A DNA stretch of 6,871 nt from Solirubrobacteraceae bacterium (lineage in GTDB: Bacteria > Actinomycetota > Thermoleophilia > Solirubrobacterales > Solirubrobacteraceae). This document shows positions 6,001 through 6,871 of this stretch, piece by piece. Under the pieces are notes generated by a model that saw only the letters and a list, made by a program, of their open reading frames with translations, did no database searches and was not told where the DNA came from. Location of the stretch: NCBI GenBank assembly GCA_030043235.1, contig JASHYF010000444.1:1-6871 (forward strand), in the 5' to 3' direction. A program made the position numbers and the translations under genes. Position 1 is the stretch's first letter; each line of letters begins with the position of its first letter.

Positions 6001-6462
6001 ATGCCGCTACGCCCCGCCTGCTACGTCGCGAGCCCGCTCGGCTTCACCGAGGCGGGCCGGGCCTACTACCGCGACGTTTACCTCCCGGCGTTGGCCGAGG
6101 TCGTCGATCCGGTTGACCCTTGGTCGTGGGTCACGAGCCAGGATTTGACCGAGGCTGCCGCGACAGGCCGCGAGCGAGAGCTGCTGCTATCGATCGGCAG
6201 GCGCAACATCGAGGCGATCCGGCGCTGCTCACTGCTCGTCGCCTACCTGGAGGGTCAGGAGCTCGACGCGGGGACGGTCGCCGAGCTAGGGTTCGCAGCC
6301 GGCGTGGGGCTTCGTTGTTTTGGGATACGCACGGACCTTCGCGGGCACGGCGAGGCGAGCACGGCCGTGAACCTCCAGGTGGAGACGTTCATCGTCGAAA
6401 GCGGCGGCCATATCTGTGGGAATCTCGCGGAGCTCGTGGACGCCTTGGCGGAACCAGCTTAG
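6001..6462 (+). CDS. Nucleoside 2-deoxyribosyltransferase-fold protein
   Basis: 153 residues from ATG 6001; a TTG at 5995 would add two. The fold is that of nucleoside 2-deoxyribosyltransferases and related N-glycosidases, which cleave or exchange the glycosidic bond of (deoxy)nucleosides or nucleotides. The opening CYVASPLGF (7-15) is the nucleotide-binding strand and loop. DAGTVAELGFA (89-99) holds the Asp89 and Glu95 pair, matching the Asp92 and Glu98 catalytic spacing that I recall for the Lactobacillus leichmannii enzyme. AVNLQVE (122-128) gives Asn124, matching the Asn contributed across the dimer. GIRTDLRG and the SGGHI-NLAELVDAL end are typical of this subgroup. Aligned without gaps, the place of the Lactobacillus Asp72 is Asn69, and the Asp of the usual a-D-x-hydrophobic segment is replaced by Cys76-Ser77. 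Substrate may therefore differ. Likely cytoplasmic and co-transcribed with the winged-helix gene. No ribosome site is seen. Salvage, nucleotide sanitation or a signalling/defence role are all possible. Confidence 0.88.
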   Translation: MPLRPACYVASPLGFTEAGRAYYRDVYLPALAEVVDPVDPWSWVTSQDLTEAAATGRERELLLSIGRRNIEAIRRCSLLVAYLEGQELDAGTVAELGFAAGVGLRCFGIRTDLRGHGEASTAVNLQVETFIVESGGHICGNLAELVDALAEPA

Positions 6463-6500
6463 TCGCACTGCCACAGGCAGGGCGACCCGACGCCGCCGGA

Positions 6501-6525
6501 GGCCGGTGCCGTGACGGCGCCGGTC
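6501..6525 (+). terminator. GC-rich stem-loop, possible terminator of the regulator/deoxyribosyltransferase operon
   Basis: Begins 38 nt after the deoxyribosyltransferase stop codon. Arms 6501-6511 and 6515-6525 pair over 11 bp with two G-T wobbles and a TGA loop. No T-tract follows, so termination is plausible but unproven. Confidence 0.45.
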
Positions 6526-6607
6526 AGCCAACCGACTGCCCGTGGCCGCGCGACCGTGTCCCCGCGTCTGCCGTGGAAGCGTATGGGAAGCCGCATCGGT
6601 CGCGGCC

Positions 6608-6632
6608 TTGCCTGCAGACGACCCGCAGGCAG
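6608..6632. repeat. Inverted repeat, 7-bp perfect arms
   Basis: TGCCTGC (6609-6615) and GCAGGCA (6625-6631) are perfect complements around a 9-nt loop; a T-G wobble at 6608/6632 could extend the stem. It is mid-way through the gap and could be a hairpin in RNA or a protein-binding site. No T-run follows. Confidence 0.4.
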
Positions 6633-6716
6633 CCTCGAAAGTGGCGCAGCGCCGCGTTAACGAACACCGCCGCACCGCCAATCCGAAGTTTCGACCCCTA
6701 CACCCTTCAGGTAAGC

Positions 6717-6739
6717 TCTACGATGGGAGTTATCGTAGA
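6717..6739. repeat. Perfect 8-bp inverted repeat upstream of the exported protein gene, operator-like
   Basis: TCTACGAT (6717-6724) and ATCGTAGA (6732-6739) are exact complements around GGGAGTT. The repeat is not GC-rich and is not followed by a T-tract. It ends 40 bp before the ATG at 6780. The left arm includes TACGAT (6719-6724), which fits a TANNNT -10 box, so a repressor bound here would cover the promoter; no matching -35 is seen. Confidence 0.5.
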
Positions 6740-6765
6740 AACGCCTCGTCAGAGCTCGAGCCACG

Positions 6766-6771
6766 AAGGAG
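6766..6771 (+). promoter_or_regulatory. Strong ribosome-binding site for the exported protein gene
   Basis: AAGGAG at 6766-6771, eight bases before ATG at 6780. It is the best Shine-Dalgarno match near the right end and fixes the start of the cut gene. Confidence 0.75.
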
Positions 6772-6779
6772 CCCAGCAA

Positions 6780-6871
6780 ATGGAGACATTTAGGTGGTCT
6801 GTATCGATCGTAATGGCCGCGACAGCGATCTGTCTGGCTCTTGCTGCGAGCTCGTTCGCGGCACCAGATCT
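6780..6871 (+). CDS. Exported protein, N-terminal fragment (signal peptide only), cut by right edge
   Basis: Only 30 codons and two bases are visible, open to the edge of the window. The translation is a classic signal peptide: a short N-region with one Arg (METFRW), a hydrophobic core (SVSIVMAATAICLALA), and a small-residue C-region (ASSFA before AP) that fits an A-x-A type signal peptidase I site near residue 27. There is no lipobox cysteine at the expected place; Cys18 is in the core. The mature protein is unseen, so function cannot be assigned. Start choice rests on the AAGGAG site eight bases upstream. The codons used here (TTT, TCT, GTA, GCT, CTT) are less GC-biased than those of the lipid operon. 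Confidence 0.7.
   Translation, partial: METFRWSVSIVMAATAICLALAASSFAAPD

Larger units (their letters stand above)
6463..6779. other. Non-coding stretch with three inverted repeats
   Basis: About 317 bp without a convincing gene; the readings in this stretch are Arg/Ala-rich shadows. It contains three stem-loops (6501-6525, 6608-6632, 6717-6739), described separately, and a strong ribosome site for the last gene. It probably holds the terminator of the deoxyribosyltransferase operon and the promoter of the exported protein. Confidence 0.5.

Noticed and set aside
6542..6793. 83-codon plus-strand frame in the last gap
   Set aside because: Its composition is Arg/Pro/Ala-rich, it has no ribosome site, and it runs through the start of the signal-peptide gene in another frame.
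1..6871. CRISPR array, transposon ends, tRNA or a multi-gene defence island
   Set aside because: No regularly spaced repeats, transposase or integrase motifs, cloverleaf or known defence-gene set were seen on either strand.

Overview
This is a GC-rich bacterial window, roughly 70-80% G+C in its typical coding parts, with strongly G/C-biased third codon positions. The gene content is a GGDEF-EAL protein behind a helical N-terminal region, a wax-ester synthase behind an NAD-binding_4 acyl reductase, and small secreted or winged-helix proteins. Together these suggest an actinobacterium, possibly of the Thermoleophilia/Solirubrobacterales type. That placement is an inference from style and content; there is no rRNA here to confirm it.

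Layout. (1) 1-1675, minus strand: an unrecognised 131-residue protein (1280-1675), followed 34 bp downstream by a diguanylate cyclase/phosphodiesterase (GGDEF-EAL). The latter starts at 1245 and runs off the left edge just after its EAL motif. (2) 1676-2069: a divergent non-coding region with possible operator repeats and an ambiguous start for the next gene. (3) 2070-4711, plus strand: a two-gene neutral-lipid operon, an NAD(P)-dependent acyl reductase of the male-sterility/thioester-reductase type and a complete wax ester synthase/diacylglycerol acyltransferase. The two overlap by ATGA, so translational coupling is likely. (4) 4712-4820: a nested hairpin, probably the terminator between convergent genes. 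(5) 4821-5516, minus strand: a membrane-anchored protein with an HEXXH motif in DNA of clearly lower G+C. (6) 5640-6462, plus strand: a winged-helix regulator followed 13 bp later by a nucleoside 2-deoxyribosyltransferase-fold protein. (7) 6463-6779: a non-coding stretch with three inverted repeats. (8) 6780-6871: the first 30 codons of an exported protein, cut by the right edge.

How the parts fit. The reductase could supply a fatty alcohol or aldehyde and WS/DGAT could esterify it, which would give wax esters or triacylglycerol as storage lipid. The c-di-GMP gene is divergent from this operon, so the two may share a control region, but nothing seen proves a functional link. The regulator plus deoxyribosyltransferase pair looks like a small self-contained transcription unit of unknown purpose; it is the least ordinary part of the window, together with the low-G+C HEXXH gene beside it. 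I do not see a CRISPR array, transposase, integrase, tRNA, rRNA or a clear multi-gene defence system.
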